A stretch of 64,000 nt of DNA from Terrimesophilobacter sp964651535 (GTDB lineage: Bacteria; Actinomycetota; Actinomycetes; Actinomycetales; Microbacteriaceae). Shown here in pieces: positions 35,230-43,989 of this stretch. Numbering within the stretch: position 1 is the first letter of the stretch; every line of letters starts with the position of its first letter. The notes below the pieces were generated by a model. The model ran no database searches. It was not told where the DNA came from and saw only the letters and a program-made list of their open reading frames with translations. The stretch covers positions 930,001 through 994,000 of the forward strand of contig CAZYYE010000001.1 of the NCBI GenBank assembly GCA_964651535.1, in the 5' to 3' direction. The translations under genes were made by a program, and so were the position numbers.

Positions 35230-35766
35230 ATGGCTGGCCCCGTAGACGAACTTAAAGCTCAACATGACGCTCTTCTTGAGCATCTGAAGGAAGATCCATC
35301 TCTCCTACTCTCAACGGGTGTCGTTCTGTCGAAAGCGCTGTTGTTAGCTGGAGCGAGCGAACTCGAGATGGACGTTCAGCGAATAGTTGTGGAGTATTTT
35401 TACGAAGTCACACACGAAAATCACACTGCAACAGAGTTTGTGTCGAAGGCTGCGGTGGCACGTCACTACCACACGTTCTTTGATTGGGATTCAAAAAATG
35501 TTAACCGCTTCTTTTCTCTGTTCGGGCCGGAATTCAAGGAATACGCCAGCACTCGAGTTCGTGAAGATCCAACCCTAGCGAGTAATATTGAGGGCTTTCT
35601 GCGGATTGGGTCGGAACGTAACCGCCTAGTGCATGGGAATTTTGCGGCATACTCGCTCACGTTAACTTCAGATGAGATTTTTGATTTCTACGTTGCTGCC
35701 ATCGGATTTAGGGACGCTTTGCCAGCACTGCTGAGAGGCACTGAGCCAGAAGGGTCATCGGACTAG
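35230..35766 (+). CDS. HEPN-like RNase-type protein, partner of DUF262
   Basis: 178 aa, all-helical in appearance. ERNRLVHGNF holds an R130-x4-H135 motif, the catalytic signature of HEPN ribonucleases. The general look (HTATEFVSKAAVARHYHTFFDWD...) resembles the RiboL-PSP / MAE_28990-type HEPN group. It starts two bases after the DUF262 stop, so the pair is one operon, and it shares the low GC. A toxin or abortive-infection effector is the obvious hypothesis; a structural, non-catalytic HEPN is the alternative. Confidence 0.7.
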   Translation: MAGPVDELKAQHDALLEHLKEDPSLLLSTGVVLSKALLLAGASELEMDVQRIVVEYFYEVTHENHTATEFVSKAAVARHYHTFFDWDSKNVNRFFSLFGPEFKEYASTRVREDPTLASNIEGFLRIGSERNRLVHGNFAAYSLTLTSDEIFDFYVAAIGFRDALPALLRGTEPEGSSD

Positions 35767-35923
35767 AGCACCATTCGGCCAACTATGTATGCCACGTCAA
35801 TTGCTACCGATGCCGTGCGCACGATGATCCGAGTCGGCCGCACAAATGATGGCCCACCGTCGGTATGGCATTTAGGTTGTTTTCGACCTCGGGCTCGCGC
35901 ACTAGACCTGCAAGAATCTGTCC

Positions 35924-36145
35924 ATGGATGACATCTGGCAGGGCTTTAGCAACCTGACACCGTTCACGTGGGTGATTGTGCTTGTCGCGCTCGTGCTCCT
36001 GTACCTGGACATCCGGCTGGGGGTGTCGCACGCCCTCCGTGACCATGCGCGATGGGTGGAGAGAAAGCGCATCAAAGCCACACGCACGACGTACCCTCCA
36101 CAAGCGTTCCCGCCGATCACGCCGGAGTCGAGCGACCCGTTTTAG
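35924..36145 (+). CDS. Small single-pass membrane protein
   Basis: 73 aa. A short N-terminus is followed by one membrane helix (about 14-31, TWVIVLVALVLLYLDIRLG), then a basic cytoplasmic tail (HARWVERKRIKATR) and a Pro-rich end. Function unknown. GC is again that of the host, so it belongs to the backbone rather than the DUF262 island. It converges on the HNH gene with three bases between stops. The 157 bp before it hold no other recognisable gene. Confidence 0.55.
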   Translation: MDDIWQGFSNLTPFTWVIVLVALVLLYLDIRLGVSHALRDHARWVERKRIKATRTTYPPQAFPPITPESSDPF

Positions 36146-36148
36146 ATG

Positions 36149-37630
36149 TTAGGTGCGCTGCGCGCGTTTCTCGACATTGTCGAGCCGCATGGTGGGGGAC
36201 TTGGTACTGGGGCGCCATTCGTCGCGGGGGTTGAGCCAGGGTGGTGCCTTGATGTGGGGGACACCGCCGATCATTTTGATCTGCCAACCGGACGTTTCGA
36301 TCGTTCGATGATGGAACCAGCACAGTAAAACACCGTTGTCGGTTTCGGTGGGTCCGCCGTTTTCGGCCGGGTCGACGTGGTGGATTTCAGTCCATGCGGC
36401 GGGGATGGTGCATCCGGGGATCGCGCAACCGCCATCCCGCACCATGATTGCCCGGCGCTGAGCGGGGGTGAAGCACCGCTGCGTCGACCCCATCCCGTGG
36501 ACGCTGCCATCCGAATCGATCGAGAGCAACTCAAAACCGCCCGTGCACGCCAGGTGGCGGATCGTGCGCATCGACACCGGAGCCTTCGCCCCGTCGATGT
36601 ATCCGCGACCGTGCCCACGCTCGAGGTCCTCGCCGCGCACCGTGACGATCACGGTCGGCGCGGCACCGCCGATCTTCGGCACCTGATCGCTGCGCGAATA
36701 GTGGTCAACCATGGAGGCGATGATGTCGTGGCGCTGCTGGTCGCGGGTGCGAGAGTCGGATGCCCGGTCGGCCTCGGCCTGCTCCTCCTCCGTGCGGAAC
36801 TCGGTCTTGCTGCGCGGCGACATGAACGCGTCGAACAGGCGATTCAGTTTCGCCGCCACCTCGGGCATGAGCGCGAATCGTCCGCACACGAGCCCGCCGA
36901 CGAGCGCCCCCGACTGGAAGCCGCGCGCATTCCAGGCGCGACGCTCCATCGGCTCCATGCCGTCCGGGTCCAGATATGCCTGCCACACCAACGCCTGATC
37001 GCGAATCTCATCCGCCGTGCACGCCGTCGGCACGAGGTCGCTCGTGCCGATCGCGCAACTGACAAGCTCTTCCTCCGCCGCGCTCAGGCCATCGATGCTC
37101 GCGTGACGGAACGTCGGGACCAAACCCGCGACGATGGCGGATGCCGCATCCACGCCAATCAGGCCGGCTTCGAGCGCGTCCGAAACGAAACGAAAACGGG
37201 CGGGGCTGGGCATGCCGGGCGCGGCCAGTTCCACGCGCGTCTCGTGCCCCAGCTTGATGCGACGCGACGCGGTGGCGCCGGATACGAGTGTGACGCGCTC
37301 GATAAGCTCGGTCGCGCTGCGGCACCCCTTGCGTGCGGACAGCGCGTCGGCCCGATCCACGAACCCCGTGGAGCGGTGGGCGACCTCCGCGGCCGCCTCG
37401 ACGCGAAGCGCGTCCACATACCGCCCGAGCTGCTCGATCGCGGACATTGCCTCCAGCAGCTCGTCATCCTTCGACAACTGAAGCCGACGAGCCGGGATCG
37501 CGGCCGCCAGACTCCGAGCGAGTTCACGCGCGGCCTCCGCAATTGAATGCGCCGCCGCAGGGCACCCCTCCGCCCCGAAAACACCGGCGACGGCTGCCGG
37601 CGCTTCGAGGGCGGCGGTGGGGGAAGTCAT
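36149..37630 (-). CDS. DUF222 / HNH endonuclease ('13E12 repeat' family)
   Basis: 493 aa. Long helical DUF222 region, then a C-terminal HNH nuclease: RDGGCAIPGC, the EIHHVDP metal-binding His pair and LLCWFHHRTIE. Multicopy in many Actinobacteria, with unsettled biological role, possibly a selfish or domesticated homing-type gene. Complete, no frameshift. The upstream 37631-37757 is AT-rich and probably holds its promoter. Confidence 0.9.
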   Translation of the reverse strand: MTSPTAALEAPAAVAGVFGAEGCPAAAHSIAEAARELARSLAAAIPARRLQLSKDDELLEAMSAIEQLGRYVDALRVEAAAEVAHRSTGFVDRADALSARKGCRSATELIERVTLVSGATASRRIKLGHETRVELAAPGMPSPARFRFVSDALEAGLIGVDAASAIVAGLVPTFRHASIDGLSAAEEELVSCAIGTSDLVPTACTADEIRDQALVWQAYLDPDGMEPMERRAWNARGFQSGALVGGLVCGRFALMPEVAAKLNRLFDAFMSPRSKTEFRTEEEQAEADRASDSRTRDQQRHDIIASMVDHYSRSDQVPKIGGAAPTVIVTVRGEDLERGHGRGYIDGAKAPVSMRTIRHLACTGGFELLSIDSDGSVHGMGSTQRCFTPAQRRAIMVRDGGCAIPGCTIPAAWTEIHHVDPAENGGPTETDNGVLLCWFHHRTIETSGWQIKMIGGVPHIKAPPWLNPRDEWRPSTKSPTMRLDNVEKRAQRT

Positions 37631-37820
37631 AGCAATATTTTAGCGGAAGTCAAGACATAAATACGAGAAAATAGGCAAACCGTGGATAACAATTTAGAAC
37701 ATAAACACTAAAACGAGGTAGGCCTCGGCGGAGCGCGATCCGGTCACTCGCCGCTTCGTGGCGCTGTCAACCTGGAACGGCCCGTTGCGCGTCGTGCAGG
37801 TAACAGGCAAAGGAGCTCTC

Positions 37821-39443
37821 ATGCGCACCAGCATCCGCATCGCCACCGTCTCTTTCGTTGTCGCCGCCTTCATGGCCCCCGCACACGCGGCATCCGCGGC
37901 CCCGATTCTGTGCGGCAGTGAAGTCACGGCACCGGGCACCACGATCACGCTCACCGAAGACGTTCACTGCGACGGCCGCGGCATCATCATTCGTACGGAC
38001 AATGTCACGATCGATTTGGGCGGCCACACCCTATTCGGCAGCGGCTCACACGAGTACGACCCAGAACTGGGATCCTCCGCGGGGCTTGCGCTCCTCGGCG
38101 CCACCAATACCCGAATCCTGAACGGAACCATCTCCGGCTTCACGAACGGGGTGAACGTGAATCACAGCACCGCCACCGACGTGCAGAACCTCGTGATCGG
38201 CGACACCGCCCAGTTCGGCATGAGCCTGACGGACAGCCGCGGCATTTCGCTCAGCCACACAACATTGACGGGATCAGGACGCGAAGGGAGCGGGATCGGC
38301 GGAATCGTGGGCACGAACGTGACCGGCTTCTCGGCCGAAAATGCTGTGATTTCCCAATGGTCCGATTCGGGTATCTACATGAGCCCCGTCGCGGGATTCT
38401 CCCTTACAAACTCGAGCGTGACCGAAAACGGGGGACAGGGCCTCAGCCTGTGGTACCCGCGAAGCCAGATAGTGATTCAGAACTCGACGTTCTGGGGCAA
38501 CTACGACGGCGTCCAGCTCGCTCACACGGACACGTCAGGAAGCGTGGAAATCTCCAACTCGACGATGAACGACAACGCGCAGCACGGTCTCTACACAATC
38601 AACGCGACAAACTCGCGGATTGTGGGCGTCACGGCCAACAACAACGGCGGCGAAGGCATCTGGATGGACTCCGGAAGGGACTGGACCTACGGCACCGACA
38701 TCCCGTTCTACGCCAACATCCAGGGGTCGACCACGAACGGCAACCGGCACTCCGGAATATCCCTCTCCTTCGCCGGCCGCTGGTGGGTTTCGGGCAACCA
38801 TGCCGAGGCGAACGGCGACTCCGGATTCGCGTTCTACGGGGGCGAAGCCATACTGACCAGCAACACGGCGAAAGCTAACGGCCTTGATGGCTTCACCTGG
38901 GAGAGCGGCTCCCGGGGGTCATCATCGGGCGACATCGCAACCAGCAACGACCGTCACGGTGTTCTGCTGAGAAATGGCGGTAGCAACACCGTGAGGCTGA
39001 CGAACACCAGCGCCTCGCACAATGGTTCCACGGGCCTCACGGCAGAGAGCGGCGTTGCCAGAATTCAGAACGGAAGCTACTCCTACAACGTCTCCGATGG
39101 GATTCGGGCAAGCATCGATGTACGGATGACCACTGCCGATGCGGCAACCCCAGGTACGGTTCACGCCAACCGCGTCTCTGCAGTCAAGAACGGCAACAAC
39201 GGGATCGCGTTCCTGAGCGGATCCACCGGATCGATCGACCACGTGTCGTCCACCAAGAACGGACGCTACGGGGTCTGCGTCGCGCGCGGCGTGCACATCG
39301 GGGATGTGCCGGCACACAACTTGAGCTACAACACGCTCGGCCCGCGCGGAGTCGTCTGCAACGGATTGATCTTCTACCCGCGCTGGCCCACGACAACACT
39401 CCCGCTGCCGCAAATGCCGCGATTGCAGGCAATCTACGGTTGA
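37821..39443 (+). CDS. Secreted right-handed parallel beta-helix protein
   Basis: 540 aa from ATG 37821, preceded by AAAGGAG; the open frame from 37758 has no such site. A Sec signal peptide (MRTSIRIATVSFVVAAFMAP, cut after AHA or ASA) is followed by a repeated pattern of short strands with N/S/T turns (NVTIDLGGHTL, NTRILNGTISGFTNGVNV, and so on) that builds about 15 beta-helix coils. Such proteins are often polysaccharide lyases or adhesins, but no lyase catalytic cluster is recognisable. Its 3' end overlaps the converging MFS gene by ten bases. Confidence 0.82.
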   Translation: MRTSIRIATVSFVVAAFMAPAHAASAAPILCGSEVTAPGTTITLTEDVHCDGRGIIIRTDNVTIDLGGHTLFGSGSHEYDPELGSSAGLALLGATNTRILNGTISGFTNGVNVNHSTATDVQNLVIGDTAQFGMSLTDSRGISLSHTTLTGSGREGSGIGGIVGTNVTGFSAENAVISQWSDSGIYMSPVAGFSLTNSSVTENGGQGLSLWYPRSQIVIQNSTFWGNYDGVQLAHTDTSGSVEISNSTMNDNAQHGLYTINATNSRIVGVTANNNGGEGIWMDSGRDWTYGTDIPFYANIQGSTTNGNRHSGISLSFAGRWWVSGNHAEANGDSGFAFYGGEAILTSNTAKANGLDGFTWESGSRGSSSGDIATSNDRHGVLLRNGGSNTVRLTNTSASHNGSTGLTAESGVARIQNGSYSYNVSDGIRASIDVRMTTADAATPGTVHANRVSAVKNGNNGIAFLSGSTGSIDHVSSTKNGRYGVCVARGVHIGDVPAHNLSYNTLGPRGVVCNGLIFYPRWPTTTLPLPQMPRLQAIYG

Positions 39444-40735
39444 CGCGGCGGCCACTCCACGAGGTCGGCCTCCCACGTCTCGGGCTTCCCGATCGTGCGG
39501 ATGGGCTTGTACAGCGAGAAGACGATCGCACCGATGATGAACAGCACCGCGAACGCTCCCATCGCCAGGTTCACGTTCAGCCCGGCCAGGAGGGCGCCGG
39601 CCAGCACGGGGCCGAGCGGGGCAATCGCGACACCGGAGAGGTTCAAAACGGCGTTCATCCGGCCCTGCAGTTTCGACGGCGTGATCACGCTCGCGTAGCC
39701 GATGAGCCCGGAGTTGACGGCCGGAAGCAGGATGACCGCGATCGCGATCCACATCAGGTACTGCCAGTACTCCGTCGACAGAGCCATGGCAGTGCCGGCG
39801 ATGACCGCCACGAGGATGCCGACCACGGCGAGCTTGCCCGCCGGGAAACGCTTCACGAGCGGCCCCGCGATGATCGAACCGACCACCATCGACGCGCCGG
39901 CCGCGGCGTTGATGAGGCCGATGAGCACCGGCTCCGTGGCGATTTGCACGAGGTGCAGGTTCAGGGCGAACATCATCCCGTTGAAGCCGAGGTTGATGAG
40001 CGCGAAGATGAAGAGGCTCGTGCGCAGGAACTTCACCGACCAGACGAAACGCATGCCCTCGACCAGGGTGGTCCAGGCGCTCGTGCCCTTCGTGTGCCCG
40101 AGATCCTCATTGAGCGGGCCCCGCACGAAGATGGTGCACACAAGAACGACGAGGTATCCGACCGCGCTCGCCAGGAACGGGAAGATCCTGCCCACCGAAT
40201 ACAGGAGGCCGCCGACGGGGCCGGAGACGAGCGACGCGACAGCCGAGCGGCCCTGCACGGCCGCCATCGCCGACCCCATTTGGTCGGCGCGGACGACCTG
40301 GCGGATGCCGCCCGCCTCCGCCGGCCCGAAGAACGACGCGACGATGGCCGAGAAGAACAGCACGAGCGTCAAATGCCAAACGGTCAAGGTCGACGTGGCG
40401 ATCGCGGCGACGAGGGAGGCGAACAGGATGAAGTCGATCGCCGAGCAGAGGATGAGCAGCCGCCTGCGGTCCACGCGGTCGGCGATCGCTCCCGCCGGGA
40501 GCGTCGCCACGACGTACCCGATCGCGCCGAGCGCGCTGATCAGACCGGCCTGGAACACCGACTGGGTGAGGGCGAACGCGATGAGGGGCACGGCGAACGT
40601 CGCGAACCCGGAGCCGATGATCTGCGTCGTCTTGCCGGACATGAGCAGGAGGTAGTCGCGGTTGTGCCACAGCGACGGGCCTGCTGGCCTGGGAGAGTCC
40701 GAGACAGCGTCATCGGTCGTGGGAAGCGTGGTCAT
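39434..40735 (-). CDS. MFS efflux transporter, controlled by the adjacent ArsR
   Basis: 433 aa from ATG 40735; a longer frame to 40771 would run through the operator repeats. Twelve predicted helices, with SGKTTQIIGSGFATFAVPLIAF first and the RVDRRRL loop after helix 2. Resembles multidrug or macrolide-type exporters of the MFS-3 (enterobactin exporter-like) group. It is divergent from an ArsR-type regulator with four operator copies between them, so it is probably induced by its substrate. Substrate unknown. Confidence 0.85.
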   Translation of the reverse strand: MTTLPTTDDAVSDSPRPAGPSLWHNRDYLLLMSGKTTQIIGSGFATFAVPLIAFALTQSVFQAGLISALGAIGYVVATLPAGAIADRVDRRRLLILCSAIDFILFASLVAAIATSTLTVWHLTLVLFFSAIVASFFGPAEAGGIRQVVRADQMGSAMAAVQGRSAVASLVSGPVGGLLYSVGRIFPFLASAVGYLVVLVCTIFVRGPLNEDLGHTKGTSAWTTLVEGMRFVWSVKFLRTSLFIFALINLGFNGMMFALNLHLVQIATEPVLIGLINAAAGASMVVGSIIAGPLVKRFPAGKLAVVGILVAVIAGTAMALSTEYWQYLMWIAIAVILLPAVNSGLIGYASVITPSKLQGRMNAVLNLSGVAIAPLGPVLAGALLAGLNVNLAMGAFAVLFIIGAIVFSLYKPIRTIGKPETWEADLVEWPPRQP

Positions 40736-40742
40736 GACCGAA

Positions 40743-40771
40743 ACTATAATTGCGCAAAAAGTATTGCGCAA
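40743..40771 (-). promoter_or_regulatory. MFS promoter
   Basis: On the minus strand TTGCGC (complement of 40766-40771), a 17-bp spacer and TATAGT (complement of 40743-40748) give a good promoter that starts at or next to the ATG at 40735. The -35 lies inside the second operator repeat. Confidence 0.55.
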
Positions 40772-40799
40772 GTGTATTTGCGCAATTTTTGTTGCGGAA
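40750..40799. promoter_or_regulatory. Four phased TTGCGCAA operator repeats
   Basis: TTGCGCAA occurs at 40750-40757, 40764-40771 and 40778-40785, and TTGCGGAA at 40792-40799: starts are spaced exactly 14 bp. Each is a perfect palindrome except the last. They fill the divergent gap between the ArsR and MFS genes and cover the MFS -35, so they are the likely ArsR binding array. Confidence 0.75.
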
Positions 40800-40803
40800 T
40801 TGC

Positions 40804-40809
40804 TAGACT
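40804..40809 (+). promoter_or_regulatory. Extended -10 of the ArsR gene
   Basis: TGC-TAGACT is an extended -10; six bases later comes the ATG at 40816, so the mRNA is probably leaderless. It abuts the fourth operator repeat, consistent with autoregulation. Confidence 0.5.
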
Positions 40810-40815
40810 GGATCC

Positions 40816-41430
40816 ATGGTCAAACAGTCGTACCGCGTCACCGACACGTCGACGCTGCGCGCTCTCGCGCATCCGCTTCGCCAGCGCATCATTCTCGAAC
40901 TGTCGGTGCGGCGCTCGGCGCGCGCCGCCGACCTCGCGGAGATCATCGGCGAACCCGCGAACGCGATCAGCTACCACTTGCGCGCGCTCGCGAAAGCGAA
41001 CCTCATCGTCGAAGCACCTGAGCTTGCGCGGGACAGCCGCGACCGCGTGTGGACCGCGGCGCATCCGGAGGGCGTCTACATTCCACCTGATGCGGCCGAC
41101 CCCGCAGGCGACCTTCTGGATCAGGAATTCATCACCTGGATCAGCAAGCTGATTGCCGAAACCATCCCGGAGGACCCGCTCGCCACGCGAGGACGGTACA
41201 TGGGAGTTGCGCTCCTGACGAAGGACGAGTCGCACACGCTGTTCATGGAACTTGCCGAGGTTCTCGAACGCTGGCGCGAGCACGGAATGGATGCCTCCGC
41301 CGAGAACCCGCACGACCCTGCCCGTGTCTTCCACTACCTCGCCGCATTCGTGGGCAACCGGGACCTCAAGCCGGGCGTCTTCGCGGATCCGAAGGATGCG
41401 GCTGATCCGCCGACCTCCACCATCAATTGA
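40816..41430 (+). CDS. ArsR-family HTH regulator
   Basis: 204 aa. Winged-helix DNA-binding domain at the N-terminus (LRALAHPLRQRIILEL, then AADLAEIIGEPANAISYHLRALAKANLI), with a C-terminal extension of about 110 aa typical of the larger HTH_20 subgroup that pairs with MFS exporters. No metal-binding Cys motif, so a small organic effector is more likely than a metal. Confidence 0.87.
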   Translation: MVKQSYRVTDTSTLRALAHPLRQRIILELSVRRSARAADLAEIIGEPANAISYHLRALAKANLIVEAPELARDSRDRVWTAAHPEGVYIPPDAADPAGDLLDQEFITWISKLIAETIPEDPLATRGRYMGVALLTKDESHTLFMELAEVLERWREHGMDASAENPHDPARVFHYLAAFVGNRDLKPGVFADPKDAADPPTSTIN

Positions 41431-41446
41431 CCGGCGAGAAGTAGCT

Positions 41447-41461
41447 GGGCGCTACGCGCCC
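41447..41461. terminator. Short GC hairpin between converging genes
   Basis: gggcgc-tac-gcgccc, a perfect 6-bp stem with a 3-nt loop, overlaps the stop of the minus-strand MFS gene. It is the only candidate terminator in the gap that separates it from the ArsR gene. Confidence 0.35.
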
Positions 41462-42705
41462 GAGGCCGGTTGCGATCTCCGGCTCCGGATGAGCGCGAGC
41501 GGAAGCGTCGCGAGCGAAATCGCTGCCGCCACGAGCAGCGCGAACGAGAACGAGTATCCCGCTGCGATCGCGCCCACGAGCACGGAACCGAGTCCCATCC
41601 CGGCATCGAATCCGACGTTCCACACGGCGCTCGCCGTCCCGTATTCGTGCCGGCGGGCGACCGCGAGGGCGAGCAGCAGCGTGAGATTCTGCAGGCCGCC
41701 GTACGCGATGCCGACAAGCGCCATCGCGGCGAGGAACAGGAACACCTGCGTGTCGCCCGCGTTCTGGACGGCGAGCGCCGTGAGCGCGAGGCCGACGACG
41801 GTGAGGATCACGAGAGGCCACAGGAAGCGCGACATCCCGTACGTGTCGGCGAGCGTCCCCATGCGCCAGCGGCTCACGGCTGCCGTGACCGTGAGCAGCA
41901 CGAGCCCGCCGCTCGTCGCGAGCGGCGACGAACTCATTTGGGGAGCGAACGTGATCACGGCGCCGCCCGCGAGCGTCACGCCGATCAGCAGGATCGTGGG
42001 GCGTGCCAGACGGAACGTGAGCGACCTCGGCGGTCTGCCTTCGGATGCGGGGGACCGGGGCGCACTCTCGCGGCTGTCGACGGTGCTGTCATCACCGAGA
42101 AGCAACTGCTCCACTTCCTGGTCCCGAAGCGCCTTCGCGAGCCGGGGGGCGGCGGCAACTCCGAGAATGGAGACGGCGCCGAGCGCGAACACGATCCAGT
42201 AGCCGACCGCGCCGACGAGCCAGGGTCCTGCGGGCAGCAGGAGCACTTGCGGCACCGCAATGGCTGCGCCGTATGCGCCGATCGCGGCACCGTGGCGCGA
42301 CGGGGGAACGAGGTGGGCGACCGCCGTGGATCCCGTGACGGTGAGCACCCCGAACCCGAGGCCGCGCAGTGCGGAGAGCAGGAGAATCCAGTCGAGTCGG
42401 TCCGAGAACAAGTGCAGCAGCGACGGCGCACCCATGAACACGAGGCCCGCGGCGATGACTCGGCCCGTACCGAATCGGCGCAGCAACCACGGAACGAAGG
42501 GTTGCGTGAGGATCGTGGCGAGCAGCAGGATTCCGTTGACGAGCCCCGCGCCGGCTTCATCCGAACCGCCGTGCACCGCCCACAGCGGAGATACCGGCAG
42601 GAGAGCTGCGTACCCTGCGAAACCGGCAGCGGTGAGCACGAGAAGCGCCGGCATCCCCGGTTCGCGCCACACCGGGATCCTGGGCGCACTGTCAGGTCGG
42701 CTCAC
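41452..42705 (-). CDS. MFS transporter (second)
   Basis: 417 aa from GTG 42705; the open frame extends much further but only as a shadow of the sigma-factor gene. About twelve helices, PALLVLTAAGFAGYAALLPV first, with a charged central loop near residue 190. It begins 11 nt after the stop of the ECF sigma gene on the same strand, so it is probably the third gene of that operon. Substrate unknown. Confidence 0.78.
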   Translation of the reverse strand: MSRPDSAPRIPVWREPGMPALLVLTAAGFAGYAALLPVSPLWAVHGGSDEAGAGLVNGILLLATILTQPFVPWLLRRFGTGRVIAAGLVFMGAPSLLHLFSDRLDWILLLSALRGLGFGVLTVTGSTAVAHLVPPSRHGAAIGAYGAAIAVPQVLLLPAGPWLVGAVGYWIVFALGAVSILGVAAAPRLAKALRDQEVEQLLLGDDSTVDSRESAPRSPASEGRPPRSLTFRLARPTILLIGVTLAGGAVITFAPQMSSSPLATSGGLVLLTVTAAVSRWRMGTLADTYGMSRFLWPLVILTVVGLALTALAVQNAGDTQVFLFLAAMALVGIAYGGLQNLTLLLALAVARRHEYGTASAVWNVGFDAGMGLGSVLVGAIAAGYSFSFALLVAAAISLATLPLALIRSRRSQPASGA

Positions 42706-42716
42706 GGAGTCCAACC

Positions 42717-43964
42717 TTAGCTGGCGCGTGTGCCCTGCCCGAGTGCCGCGGCCTTTTCTTCGAGCACCGCCCGAGTTTGATCGTTGGTGCACAAGTGCGC
42801 GGCTCTCGACAGTTCGGCGCGCGCCTCGTCCGTGCGGCCGAGTTGAGCGAAGAGTTCGCCGCGGATGCTCGGCAGCAGGTGAGATCCGCGAAGCTGGCCG
42901 GACGTGGCAATGTCGTCGACGATGCGCAGCGCGGTGGCCGGCCCCGTCGCCATCGACACGGCAACCGCCCGATTGAGTTCGACGATCGGGCTGGGGGAGA
43001 GGCGGCCGAGTGCTTCGTAGCAGAGCACGATGGCATCCCAATCGGTCTCCTCCACGCTGCCGGCCACGGCGTGGTGCTCTGCGATCGCCGCCTGCAGGCC
43101 GTAGTTTCCCCGGCCCTTGCCGAGGGCGTCGGCGCGCCGAAGTGCGTCGCGACCCCTCTGAATCTGGCCGCGGTCCCACCGTGACCGATCCTGATCCGCG
43201 AGCAGGATCGGCGCGCCGTCAGCGCCGGTTCGCGCCGCAAAGTGGGATGCCTGCAGCTCCATGAGCGCGACGAGCGCGAGAGCCTCCGGCTCCCGTGGCA
43301 GCAGGGCGGAGACCTTTCGGCCGAGACGGAGTGCTTCGTTTGCGAGATCCTTGCGGAACCATCGGTCGCCCGACGTGGCCGAGTAGCCTTCCGTGAACAG
43401 GAGGTAGATGACGCCGAGGACGGAGCCGAGGCGCTCCTTCCACTCCTGCGGGCCCGGCGTCTCGAACGGGACCTTCGAGGCGGTCAGTGTTTTCTTCGCT
43501 CGCACGATCCGTTGCTGAATGGTCGCGACGGGCACCAACAGCATGCGGGCGATTTCCGTCGCGCTCAAGCCGGCGACGATTCGCAGAGTGAGCGCGACCT
43601 GGGATTCCTTCGACAGCACGGGATGGCACGCGGTGAACACGAGGCGCAGGATGTCGTCGGCGATCGGCTCCCATTGCGACTCGTCGGTCTCGTCCAGAGT
43701 GAGCGCCAAAGTCCGGTACCGTTCGCCGAGGCGCTCATCGCGCCGCCACCGGTCGATGGCTTTGCGCTTGGCGACGACCGTGAGCCAGGCGCCCGCGTTT
43801 CGCGGGACGCCCGACTCCGGCCACTGCGCGAGAGCATCGACGACCGCTTCCTGGGCGAGATCTTCGGCGAGGGCGAAATCACCCGTCACCCTGGTGAGGG
43901 TTGCGACGATTTGCGCGCCCTCGATCCGCCACACGGCGTCGACGACGCGATCGATATCCGACAT
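42717..43964 (-). CDS. ECF42-type RNA polymerase sigma factor with C-terminal extension
   Basis: 415 aa, twice the length of a usual ECF sigma. Region 2 (DFALAEDLAQEAVVDALAQWP ... RKAIDRWRRDERL) and region 4 (VALTLRIVAGLSATEIARML, then IQQRIVRAKKTL) occupy the first 165 residues. The rest is the TPR-like extension (FTEGYSATSGDRW, LALVALMELQASHFAART, LYEALGRLSPSPIVELNRAVA-type segments) that defines ECF42. There is no anti-sigma gene; these sigmas are found next to DGPF-domain proteins, as here. Confidence 0.9.
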   Translation of the reverse strand: MSDIDRVVDAVWRIEGAQIVATLTRVTGDFALAEDLAQEAVVDALAQWPESGVPRNAGAWLTVVAKRKAIDRWRRDERLGERYRTLALTLDETDESQWEPIADDILRLVFTACHPVLSKESQVALTLRIVAGLSATEIARMLLVPVATIQQRIVRAKKTLTASKVPFETPGPQEWKERLGSVLGVIYLLFTEGYSATSGDRWFRKDLANEALRLGRKVSALLPREPEALALVALMELQASHFAARTGADGAPILLADQDRSRWDRGQIQRGRDALRRADALGKGRGNYGLQAAIAEHHAVAGSVEETDWDAIVLCYEALGRLSPSPIVELNRAVAVSMATGPATALRIVDDIATSGQLRGSHLLPSIRGELFAQLGRTDEARAELSRAAHLCTNDQTRAVLEEKAAALGQGTRAS

Positions 43965-43989
43965 GCGCGTTCCCGTCTCCGATTGCCGT

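Noticed and set aside
33934..35923. Integrated mobile element with attachment sites around the DUF262 pair
   Set aside because: No integrase, transposase, terminal repeats or target duplication could be found by eye; only base composition suggests transfer.
35924..36145. Small membrane protein as a third component of the DUF262/HEPN module
   Set aside because: Its GC returns to that of the host and it is 157 bp away, so there is no sequence support for membership.
39440..41152. 570-aa open frame over the MFS and ArsR genes
   Set aside because: Extremely rich in R, D, E, H and G, typical of a reverse shadow of membrane-protein codons.
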